From contig SCFE01000001.1 in NCBI GenBank assembly GCA_004352715.1, forward strand, positions 4,461,746 through 4,525,745: 64,000 nucleotides of DNA, given 5' to 3'. The notes under the pieces are model-generated. The model saw only the letters and a list, made by a program, of their open reading frames with translations, was not told where the DNA came from and did not search any database. Positions 1 to 9,050 of this stretch are shown here, piece after piece; position 1 is the first letter of the stretch; each line of letters begins with the position of its first letter. The position numbers and the translations under genes were made by a program. This DNA is from Hofstenia miamia (Eukaryota > Xenacoelomorpha > Acoela).

Positions 1-104
1 GGTTTTCCTAATTGCATATTGCGAGATATATATTTTATATTTGAATACAAAGACTAAACCGTCTTGAAGAAGTATTTATCTCGCAATATGCAATTAGGAA
101 AACT
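1..104. repeat. 28-bp inverted repeat with 48-bp spacer
   Basis: Bases 1-28 (starting GGTTTTCCTAATTGC) are the reverse complement of 77-104 with one mismatch. They would form a hairpin with a 48-base loop. The repeat begins at the window edge, so the left arm may continue outside. It lies just upstream of a Penelope-like relic and could be part of a foldback element, but no target duplication can be seen. Confidence 0.8.
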
Positions 105-109
105 GCCTT

Positions 110-317
110 TTTAACTCAATTTCTCATTAAACGTTTTAAAATCATATAGAGATTGAGAATTTTTAATAATAAACCAAGTTTAAACACAAAAGAAGACTAT
201 ATTTATAAATTAAATTTGCCACTTTTTAAAATTTAAGAAATTATAATTATTATTGTAAAATCTAGTAAATTTAGAGGGAAAAATTTGTAAAACTGACGAT
301 GACTTTGTAAGTCGAAA
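110..317 (+). pseudogene. Penelope-like element 3' relic (plus-strand copy)
   Basis: This stretch aligns by eye, base for base with gaps, to the reverse complement of about 2,920-3,090, the 3' end of a Penelope-like element. The shared blocks end in the same TTTGTAAA..CTGACGATGACTTTGTAAGTCGAAA motif (written here with a gap). The coding part is degraded by stops. The two copies point toward each other, separated by the minisatellite, a 1-kb gap and a LINE fragment. Confidence 0.5.
293..317 (+). ncRNA. Hammerhead-ribozyme-like core motif, copy 1
   Basis: CTGACGA at 293-299 is followed by a 5-bp hairpin (GACTT 301-305, AAGTC 309-313, loop TGT) and GAAA at 314-317. This is the order CUGANGA, stem II, GAAA of a hammerhead core. 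Penelope-like elements are known to carry hammerheads in their terminal repeats, which fits the neighbourhood. T300 is unpaired between A9 and stem II, and I could not define convincing stems I and III, so activity is doubtful. Confidence 0.35.
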
Positions 318-460
318 TATATTTTGCATGTTCTTATTAAAGTAAATCCGATTTTGTTAGAGTTTCTAGGGCATAGCATTGGAAAGAATGCCAATATATA
401 ATGGATTTCCAAGTATTTTTCTACTATTTGAGAGTCTAAAATTTTCATTTTTCTTTTGGT

Positions 461-1060
461 GATTTGTTTTGTCTTTTCGAACAAAATTACTTGCCTTTGG
501 GAATATTTAATTTTCCTTTTAGTGATTTGTTTTGTCCTTTCGAACAAAATTACTTGCCTTTCGGAATATTTATTTTTCCTTTTGGTGATTTGTTTTGTCC
601 TTTCGAACAAAATTACTTGCCTTTGGGAATATTTAATTTTCATTTGGATGATTTGTTTTGTCCTTTCGATGAAAATTACTTGCCTTTAGGAATATTTCAT
701 TTTCATTTTGATGATTTGTTTTGTCCTTTCGAACAAAATTACTTGCCTTTGGGAATATTTAATTTTCATTTGGATGATTTGTTTTGTCCTTTCGATGAAA
801 ATTACTTGCCTTTAGGAATATTTCATTTTCATTTTGATGATTTGTTTTGTCCTTTCGAACAAAATTACTTGCCTTTGGGAATATTTAATTTTCATTTGGA
901 TGATTTGTTTTGTCCTTTCGATGAAAATTACTTGCCTTTAGGAATATTTCATTTTCATTTTGATGATTTGTTTTGTCCTTTTGAACAAAATTACTTGCCT
1001 TTGGAAATATTTAATTTTCCTTTTGATGATTTTTTTTGTCTTTTCGAGCAAGGATATTAA
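461..1060. repeat. 63-bp minisatellite, about 9.5 units, with 126-bp dimer order
   Basis: GATTTGTTTTGTC recurs every 63 bp at 461, 524, 587, 650, 713, 776, 839, 902 and 965, with a decayed unit at 1028. From 650 onward two unit types alternate (GAACAAAATTAC versus GATGAAAATTAC), giving a 126-bp higher-order repeat. The period is a multiple of three and each unit lacks stops in a plus frame, so a 198-residue repetitive reading frame exists (21-residue unit, DLFCPFEQNYLPLGIF core). It has no in-frame ATG, and part of the minus strand is also open. I regard it as non-coding satellite DNA. Confidence 0.9.
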
Positions 1061-1445
1061 ACGTGTACAAACATAATGAAATTTCTATATTATTTTGTAA
1101 TCACATGAGACAAAGTTAGTAATATTAACTTTTTAAAATAAAAAAATAACTTACATTATTGAATTCAACCGTCACCACTTGAATCTTTGTGAAAACTGAA
1201 TAATGTTTTAAAATGAAGATATCTTTCCGTCATAAGCATTGAACAAAATGCAAACTTCATGACAGTTTTAGTATAAACTTAAAAAAGGAGAAAGAAAAAC
1301 TTACATACACTAAAATTCGACATTTCCTTGTTGTATATTCAGAGTTTTTTGTATTTCGAAGCGTTAATGGTTTTGTTTTTATGTATTTTATTTAATATCG
1401 CAAGTAAATACCCATTTTAAGGCATTTTACAAATTACATTATCTA

Positions 1446-2445
1446 NNNNNNNNNNNNNNNNNNNNNNNNNNNNNNNNNNNNNNNNNNNNNNNNNNNNNNN
1501 NNNNNNNNNNNNNNNNNNNNNNNNNNNNNNNNNNNNNNNNNNNNNNNNNNNNNNNNNNNNNNNNNNNNNNNNNNNNNNNNNNNNNNNNNNNNNNNNNNNN
1601 NNNNNNNNNNNNNNNNNNNNNNNNNNNNNNNNNNNNNNNNNNNNNNNNNNNNNNNNNNNNNNNNNNNNNNNNNNNNNNNNNNNNNNNNNNNNNNNNNNNN
1701 NNNNNNNNNNNNNNNNNNNNNNNNNNNNNNNNNNNNNNNNNNNNNNNNNNNNNNNNNNNNNNNNNNNNNNNNNNNNNNNNNNNNNNNNNNNNNNNNNNNN
1801 NNNNNNNNNNNNNNNNNNNNNNNNNNNNNNNNNNNNNNNNNNNNNNNNNNNNNNNNNNNNNNNNNNNNNNNNNNNNNNNNNNNNNNNNNNNNNNNNNNNN
1901 NNNNNNNNNNNNNNNNNNNNNNNNNNNNNNNNNNNNNNNNNNNNNNNNNNNNNNNNNNNNNNNNNNNNNNNNNNNNNNNNNNNNNNNNNNNNNNNNNNNN
2001 NNNNNNNNNNNNNNNNNNNNNNNNNNNNNNNNNNNNNNNNNNNNNNNNNNNNNNNNNNNNNNNNNNNNNNNNNNNNNNNNNNNNNNNNNNNNNNNNNNNN
2101 NNNNNNNNNNNNNNNNNNNNNNNNNNNNNNNNNNNNNNNNNNNNNNNNNNNNNNNNNNNNNNNNNNNNNNNNNNNNNNNNNNNNNNNNNNNNNNNNNNNN
2201 NNNNNNNNNNNNNNNNNNNNNNNNNNNNNNNNNNNNNNNNNNNNNNNNNNNNNNNNNNNNNNNNNNNNNNNNNNNNNNNNNNNNNNNNNNNNNNNNNNNN
2301 NNNNNNNNNNNNNNNNNNNNNNNNNNNNNNNNNNNNNNNNNNNNNNNNNNNNNNNNNNNNNNNNNNNNNNNNNNNNNNNNNNNNNNNNNNNNNNNNNNNN
2401 NNNNNNNNNNNNNNNNNNNNNNNNNNNNNNNNNNNNNNNNNNNNN
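1446..2445. other. Assembly gap, 1,000 N
   Basis: A run of exactly 1,000 N, probably a gap of arbitrary size. Reading frames that appear to cross it have no meaning. Confidence 0.99.
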
Positions 2446-2646
2446 TATATTACAATGAGTTCTATCTTTTCTGAATAATTTATATAGATTATTGTTATCT
2501 GACCAGACAATGTCAAGGTCATTGCAGTTAAACCATGTCTCAGTAATGGCTAGTACTATATTTTCATAAAAATTGCTAATAAGTGACTTGTAATCGCAAT
2601 TTTTATTAGATAAATTCTGGGCATTTAAATGAACGTAATTAATCAT
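2446..2646 (-). pseudogene. LINE endonuclease-domain fragment (CR1-like)
   Basis: Reading leftward from 2,646, the peptide starts INYVHLNAQNLSNKN and contains AITETWFNCNDLDIVW, then runs into the N gap. It matches the start of ORF2 of the LINE at 52.5-57.1 kb (NYVHLNFQNLSIKN and AVSETWLKNEDLDTSW). The ETW motif is the conserved catalytic-region glutamate of APE-type LINE endonucleases. Only about 67 residues are present, so this is a fragment. Confidence 0.7.
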
Positions 2647-2919
2647 ATCTTTCTTAGATGAGACCAGGAAATTGCCAATGGTCTTCCAAGGTAGTAAATA
2701 GTAGAAATCCTTTTGATGCTACCATTTTGGAAATACAATAATTTAATCGATTTTAAATAAACTGAAGATAAAAAACATGCAAAACAACACTTCAGAGCTT
2801 GCCAAATGATTCCAAAATTAGAGCAATGACTTCAAAACAATTAGAATACACTACTTGTACCTTTTTTAAGATAAGAGATTCTATATTCAGATAAATGTTT
2901 ACAATTTAATAACTGAGCA

Positions 2920-2944
2920 TTTCGACTTACAAAGTCATCGTCAG
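2920..2944 (-). ncRNA. Hammerhead-ribozyme-like core motif, copy 2
   Basis: On the minus strand this reads CTGACGA, T, GACTT-TGT-AAGTC, GAAA, identical to the copy at 293-317. It sits about 95 bp downstream of the stop codon of a GIY-YIG endonuclease relic, the place where Penelope-like elements carry hammerhead motifs in their terminal repeats. As in copy 1, one T between the core and stem II is unpaired and stems I and III are not convincing. Confidence 0.4.
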
Positions 2945-3037
2945 ATTTACAAATAATTTCCTTTAATTTTTACTTGATTTTATAATATTATATTTCGCTA
3001 AATCTTAATTATTGGTAGCAATAGTTTATGCATGTAA

Positions 3038-3252
3038 TCATCTTTTGTATTTAAAATTGTTTGAAATGATCTAATTAGAATGCTTTCAGTGCTTTTAAGA
3101 TATTTTGAATCAGTATTCTTTAAAATTTTTACATCATAACTTAGTCCACAATTTTTTAGGTGTTTTGAAATGGTTGAATAAGTTTCATGTTCTTTTGTTC
3201 TTTTGCTTAGTTGCCGTCCGCAATATCGAATATAATCTTCACCACAGGTGCA
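3038..3252 (-). pseudogene. Penelope-like element, C-terminal GIY-YIG endonuclease relic
   Basis: Minus-strand translation from 3,252 to the TGA at 3,038-3,040 gives about 71 residues. It begins CTCGEDYIRYCGRQLSKRTK, then EHETYSTISKHLKNCG and a KYLKSTESILIRSF tail. The Y-I-x-Y-x-G-R-x-L-x-x-R-x-x-E-H pattern matches the second half of the GIY-YIG domain that ends Penelope-like retroelement proteins. That domain nicks target DNA to prime reverse transcription. The N-terminal half and reverse transcriptase are not visible upstream, where a stop lies directly before the C. It is a 5'-truncated, dead copy. Confidence 0.6.
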
Positions 3253-4348
3253 TTAAATCTTATAAATTACATTAGATAAATTCTAGAAAAAGTGGAAACA
3301 GTAATCCTTAAGCAATTCAGCAAAAAATTTCTGTTTTTAATTGCTTAAAAAACTAATATACAAGTGATTTTAGAACATTAAGTAATATTTTAGTTGTTTT
3401 TATCAAAAGAATAAGGCTTTTCAAATTCAACTAATAAAGTCCAATACATTGTTGGGTAATAGTTCAACGTTAATTGAGCATTTTAAAAATCAAATTAAAG
3501 TTTGAGGTGAATTCTGCAGTTCGAAAATGCAAAATTAGTTGCGTTAATAGCATGACTTTACTTGACTGCAAATTTGCGTAATTTTTAGAATACTATTAGG
3601 ACCAAAATAGGTTTTGAAAACAATTGTACAAAATTCCGCCCTTTTTGATAAAATATAACACTCCATAGCGTCCGTACATTTAGTATGATCATAATTATAA
3701 GTGCTGACGATAATCATCCATTAGCATTACTGGTTTGTTTTGAATCATTGCTCGTGATAATGTTGAGAACAACAAATTAGAAAACTCCAAAACTTCTTTG
3801 TCCATTACAATAACGTTAATAAATTAACATTATATATTTGATAATTTGGTTTTCTCATTGGTCACTTTGAACTTGCTGTTACAGATTTAAAATTTTAGAT
3901 ATAAAAGGATTTATATACATTTATGACATGATGATTTTCATATCTATAACATAATAAGACTTTGTGCCAAACAAATGTTGCAAAACTTTAGATAAGTGGT
4001 CTACAACTTGGATTTTACATTTATTGCTTTAGCATGTATTGGCGATTCATGTTACCCAAAACTATTAAGTTCCTTATTTTTATGTTATTTTAAAAAAGTG
4101 CATAAAAATAATTAACTAATCTTATCAAATGCAAGAATGTATGAAATCATATACATATAACGTTCGAGGACTTAATTTCGGTTGAAAAATAACGCTTTAC
4201 TAAAAGAAGCATTCAAAATATTGATTATAAAATGTAAAATTCAACAATAAATTAAAAATTTTTTGTCGCAATTCCATTACAATTGAGTATATATATATGT
4301 TCATATACTACATTAAAAATGCCTTAGATAATAACTACATGAAGAAAT
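3253..4348. other. AT-rich stretch without recognisable features
   Basis: No long reading frame, RNA gene or clear repeat seen. A weak extension of the Penelope-like relic is possible at the left edge. Confidence 0.5.
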
Positions 4349-4863
4349 CTAGGCCTTGTAACCTTGAACTTCTGTCAGCTCCGTTCGTTGCTAAATTAGA
4401 AAATTAGAGTAATTAAAAAGTTGTACACAATTGAATGTAAATAACAAATTTTAAAATAAACATTTACTAAAACGAACAAATGAAATAATAATTAAGGAAT
4501 GCCAGCGTTTTTGTGTGTTTTTCAACCTAACTTATAAGGACGTCCACCAACATATTGCTGACATCACGCATCTTTTTATAATTATTTAATCCATACGTAT
4601 ATAAAAAACTTGTTGTAAAAATTCGTAATTACAAAATTCTCATAATCAAAATTGCGTGAAAAGTGGTGTTGATATATTTGATGGAAATCTGTTCAAAATT
4701 TCTTACTGGAAGAAAAACAATAACTGCTTCAATTTTTGATCAGTATCAGTTTGAAACTTTTCTTCATCATCAACATTAAGCAGTCTGTTCAATATAGCTT
4801 TACGTTCTTGTTTTGAATACCAATGGTGTTGTTTTGAATGACTATTATATCAATATTTTGCAC
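4349..4863 (-). pseudogene. Possible exon pair of an unknown gene
   Basis: On the minus strand a T-rich acceptor (ending TTTGTAG) precedes 4,863. The following frame includes WYSKQERKAILNRLLNV and DDEEKFQTDTDQKLKQLL, then a donor-like GTAAGA at 4,706-4,701. About 320 bp on, another acceptor (CTAATTTAG) precedes a short stretch at 4,390-4,349 that ends in a stop. The charged, helix-like peptide looks protein-like, but a TGA lies near the start of the first exon in that frame unless a weaker acceptor at 4,842 is used. I do not recognise the family. It may be a pseudogene or chance. Confidence 0.25.
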
Positions 4864-5003
4864 CTACAAATAACAAAAAAGATTATTAGATGCATGTAAG
4901 TAGCAATGTATAAGCATAACTAGACATAGTTTATGTATTATAATAAATACTTCCATTATTTACAAACAAATATTCTTCTTAAATAAATGTTTTGAAATGC
5001 TCT

Positions 5004-5007
<4 letters not shown>

Positions 5008-5040
<33 letters not shown>
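5008..5040. repeat. (TA)n microsatellite
   Basis: A pure TA run that directly abuts the TTAGG end of the mariner fragment, as expected because mariner targets TA. Confidence 0.95.
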
Positions 5041-5044
<4 letters not shown>

Positions 5045-5255
5045 GTTATCGAATAAGTTCGTACGCATTTTTTGTCTCACAATTTCTACATGTTTTAATA
5101 AAAAACTAAGACTATGTGTTATATTTATACATATGTAACATATTGAAAAGATAAAAAAATTGGAAAAATAGTGATGTACTCTCCATTTTGTTCGATGACT
5201 TCTTGCCAACGTCCAGGCAGTTTCCAATTCCCGAATGATAGAAAGACGATGATTT
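5041..5255 (-). mobile_element. Truncated mariner copy (one end only)
   Basis: From TTAGGTTATCGAATAAGTTC onward the sequence matches the first 215 bp of the full mariner at 9,047-10,371, with a few substitutions and small deletions. Homology stops after GACGATGATTT at 5,255. It contains one inverted-repeat end and the 3' end of the transposase reading frame only, so it cannot transpose. Confidence 0.85.
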
Positions 5256-5503
5256 ATGCTAGCGCTGTATAATTTCGTTATTTATACTGGCGCGACCGGC
5301 TATGGTAAAACGAAAAAAAAATTCAAAATTAAAAAATCGCATTTTTTAAATTCTCATTGTAGGTATGGGCATAAGCTATCCATGACAGAAATTTGAAGTC
5401 AATTCAGACCATACAGAAAAAATGACATGGTGCTGTGCTAGCGACTACGACAATATATATATAATTATATATACGCTATGTAATACCAAATTTCAGATTT
5501 TGG

Positions 5504-5686
5504 TGTACATAGCGGATATTATGTTGAATTTCTCATTGTATATTTATGATATCGATTTAAGATTTGGTATGGGCTTTTTCTCTATTGCACTGTTGTAAAT
5601 TTTTCTGGTTTTAGATAATTTGAATTATTTTTTTTCAAAAATTAAAAATTTTTTAAAATCGCAGTTTATATGTTCGCTATGTACAC
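5504..5686. repeat. Inverted motif TGTACATAGCG / CGCTATGTACA left of recombinase relic
   Basis: TGTACATAGCG at 5,504-5,514 is the exact reverse complement of CGCTATGTACA at 5,675-5,685, and a partial copy (ACGCTATGTA) lies at 5,473. The motif returns right of the recombinase relic at 7,893-7,903 in the orientation opposite to 5,675. A degenerate one (CTACATAGCGTACACC) is at 19,928. It may mark the ends of the element; see Part 2. Confidence 0.6.
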
Positions 5687-5707
5687 TTATTTAAACTTCG
5701 TTTTAGA

Positions 5708-7435
5708 ATGTCTGATAAATTAGAATTTTCTGACTGGGAGTTTGAAGAAGAAGCTGCAGAACCATTGGAGAATATTTGCAAATCAAATGCTTCACCAAAG
5801 TTAAGAAAGAAAGGCAAGCATCGCCAACCAAACACTGCTAGTTGTTATATTTGTAATAAAAATATGAGTAGCATGAGGCAACATTTAACACATTCTCATG
5901 CCAATTTATCAACAAGTGAAAGAATGTTTTTTCTGAGTCTCCACAGATCCGAAGGTAGCCACCGTGTTTATCAATGCTGCTTAACATTTTCCAACAATCG
6001 ACGACATAATAACTCTCCTTTGTTAATTAAGATCAATAAAGAAGAAAGGTGTGACATAAACAAATTTCCAACATCTATTCAAGCATTGTTGCATAATGCG
6101 TTTTTTTTCAATCAACAGCCAAGTCAAAACAAATCGTGCAAAATTTTATGAAGCACAGGGAAACGATGGGGACGTCACCTGGAAAATCACGCAAGGAAAA
6201 TTTCTCTAAGAAACAAATACAATTTCTAGAGACTGTTTATATTAGTTCAAATGGCTTGAAAACAACAGCACAGTTAGCCCCTCAAATACTATAATTTAAA
6301 GATAAGTATTCATATAAAGGCTCGTCAATAATTTTGCTCCAGATTATGCTTAAATCATTTATTCAATATGTGAGTATATATGAGCACCACACAAAATTAA
6401 ATCAAGATCATTGGAAAACGGTCGTTGCTGAACAATCTAAACACTTCAGCAAGCTCTCCAAAAGACAAACTACTTTGGCAAAAAACGGGAAAATTCGAAA
6501 AAGTTCCACCATTTGATTAGTAAAAAGACTTAGAAATGATGTGGAAAAGCTGTTGAATTCGAAAACGCATTTAGACTATTCTGATTTAAAAGGGCTGATA
6601 TTTTTTCACATTCAGTCAAGACTCAATGTTCGACCGTGTCCTCTTTTATTACTTAAGGTGAGTACATTCATGAAAAAGTTCGCTAATAAGTCTTGCATTC
6701 ATATTGCGGAATATCATAAGACTAGTTATGCTAATGTAGTGCGTCTCAATTTTCTGGATCAATTTGTGGATAAATCGATTGCTGAAGGAACATAAAACAT
6801 TATTCAACAATGAACCCATACTAATTTTTAGAAATCAAAATGATAAAGTAGACACATATATTAAGTATTTTGTAAATAAAAACTTAGTAAAAAATTTTCC
6901 ATATTCAAAAGGGTTTGATTTTGGACCTACTCCAATTAGAAATATGTGGGACACATATTTCAAAACATGCAATGATGTACCAAAAGACATAATAAATGCT
7001 CATTTTGAGCAGACTGGACATACGCAGGAAACACCAGAGAAGCATTATACTAAAAGCGGAGGAAGTGAAGGGTTTTCTAAACTAATGAATTTTATTACAA
7101 ATCAACTTGATCAAACAAATTTAACTTCAACTAATGCCAATCTAGATGCAACTGCAACAACATCTGAATCTTCAAATCAAAATCAATTTAAAAAGCCTAC
7201 TCGCTGGTTACCTTCTCGATCTAAGCACAAAGTCATTTACTATGAAGATGATGAAGAAGAAAATACTTGCGTTCCCACAAAAAAATCTGAACGGTTGATT
7301 TTACCAGTACAAAAAAATTATTTAAAGGCATTGTTCAATGTAGATGGAACATGGTCTCAAAAAGAACAACAGAATTTAACTTTCTTTGAACATGTAGACT
7401 GCTATCATTCCAAAGGGGAATTAGACAGATTTTAA
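5708..7435 (+). pseudogene. Broken zinc-finger plus tyrosine-recombinase gene (Crypton-like)
   Basis: Four reading-frame pieces lie in order: 5,708-6,151, about 6,160-6,516, 6,541-6,795 and 6,764-7,435. The first starts at an ATG and has an acidic N-terminus and a zinc-finger-like CYICNKNMSSMRQHLTHSH (C46, C49, H59, H62/H64). The third has a helix-rich stretch matching the first catalytic-arginine region of tyrosine recombinases, but that arginine motif looks lost (QSRLNVRPCPLLLLK). The last piece has PTPIRNMWDTYF and then FEQTGHTQETPEKHYT, the R..GH..Y end of the catalytic core. After a Ser/Thr/Asn linker comes an acidic patch and a Myb-like WSQKEQQNL segment. This domain order is shared by uncharacterised recombinase proteins in many animals and by Cryptons, which would cut and rejoin DNA through a tyrosine. 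Stops and frameshifts at about 6,150, 6,292, 6,516 and 6,790 show this copy is dead. The family assignment is from remembered motif order only. Confidence 0.55.
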
Positions 7436-7892
7436 AGGAGAATAATTGCAATGTTAAGGAAAAGACTGTAATCAAGATTTACATACAAGTAAACAAATGC
7501 ATCAAATTGGTTTATTAGACTATGTCCTTTGTATTGTTACTGTTTTATTATTTTTTGTTACTGAAATATACAGTTTACTTTTCAATCAAAAGCATTTAAA
7601 TAGAGTATGAAGACGTTTATAATGTTTGCATAATACATGTATAATGCACAAGATATACAAAAATATAGAAAAAGTAAGATTAACAAATTTTTATAGACAT
7701 CTAAATAAGTGATGTGCGGGAAAGAAGTTTATGCTACCCAAACCCGCCAGTAAAATGTTCACATACATATATAATGTCCCATATTCAGGGGAAGGATGGT
7801 TAAAAACGGTAACAATGTGGATTATTCGTAAGAACACAGTCTTACTCTAGAGTTTAATGTAAATTTAGGTGTTTTTTACTGTTCAACAGATA

Positions 7893-7961
7893 TGTACATA
7901 GCGTAAATATAATTTAAAAAGTGTACACAGCGTATATAAATGGTAAAAAGTGTACACAGCG
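7893..7961. repeat. TGTACATAGCG motif cluster right of recombinase relic
   Basis: TGTACATAGCG (7,893) is followed by GTGTACACAGCG at 7,921 and again at 7,950, three related copies in 70 bp. They lie 0.5 kb after the recombinase stop and mirror CGCTATGTACAC at 5,675, just before its start codon. Confidence 0.6.
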
Positions 7962-7967
7962 TATACA

Positions 7968-7971
<4 letters not shown>

Positions 7972-8002
<31 letters not shown>
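7972..8002. repeat. (TA)n microsatellite
   Basis: A pure TA run. The flanks to 7,436 and to 8,830 show no gene I can support. A 69-codon ATG frame at 8,597-8,806 has no recognisable content. Confidence 0.9.
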
Positions 8003-8005
<3 letters not shown>

Positions 8006-8827
8006 TAATAATATGTGAACAGAATGTTGGCAACGTGTATTGTTTCAGACGTCCCGATAAGGGTTAATATACAAATAAATGGCGATGTATCTAGATACAA
8101 GTTGTTGCTCACAGAATACCTTTAGAAAAGTTAGGCATAAATAATAGAGTTTTTGTACAATCCAAGCGACTTTCAAATCAATGCTAACTAGAACATTTAT
8201 GCCATAAGTGTTAATACGCAAGGAATAGAAAAAAGTTGTTCAGTTAAAAACCCGTTTTAATTAAAAACATATTTTTTGTTTTGTTTGTTTTTATTTCCTA
8301 AAACCATTCTTTTAAGAAAAACGTAAACATTTGGAATTATTATTTACAATAATGTATTGAGAACATGAAACTCATGATTATTTGTTAAAATCTCGATAGA
8401 GAAAACGAGGTTTCCTGCCTTTTTAATCCCAGGCTTACTCTTAGTGAACCATATGTCATCCTCAAAGACCACCAACAAGAGGGAGGGATACAATGAGATT
8501 TTGTCCTGGTAGTCTGCCTTTCACTTCATCGAACTCTAGACGGGACCATCTCACACAAAAATTTGGAAAAGCCAATTATCGCTAGTAATTTCACCAATGC
8601 GCCGTGAGAACATTATTAAACAAAAATTGAATTTGTTATCAAGTATGACAAATAAATGTGTTAAAATGTTTCAAGCACGTGTTTTAAAACATACCATCCT
8701 CCTTAATACATTGCCATTTTATTCAAATAATTTGCCGCTTTTTTCATCCTATTTCTATTGGAGAGATTTAGATATCAGTATTGTCATCATCAACAAGTAC
8801 TACTAGATTGAGGAAAATTGTTTTTCA

Positions 8828-8830
<3 letters not shown>

Positions 8831-8862
<32 letters not shown>

Positions 8863-9019
8863 NNNNNNNNNNNNNNNNNNNNNNNNNNNNNNNNNNNNNN
8901 NNNNNNNNNNNNNNNNNNNNNNNNNNNNNNNNNNNNNNNNNNNNNNNNNNNNNNNNNNNNNNNNNNNNNNNNNNNNNNNNNNNNNNNNNNNNNNNNNNNN
9001 NNNNNNNNNNNNNNNNNNN

Positions 9020-9046
<27 letters not shown>
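8831..9046. repeat. (TA)n tract with internal 157-N gap (8,863-9,019)
   Basis: TA runs flank a run of 157 N, so the gap was probably left by the microsatellite itself. The right-hand TA run ends at the mariner terminus; the last TA (9,045-9,046) is the target duplication. Confidence 0.9.

Positions 9047-9050
<4 letters not shown>

Noticed and set aside
464-1060. A repetitive 198-residue protein gene
   Set aside because: Opens with TTG, no ATG, and the repeat unit explains the open frame. Kept as minisatellite.
1417-2646. A 409-codon minus frame across the N gap
   Set aside because: Most residues are N. Only the 67 residues left of the gap are real, and those are a LINE fragment.
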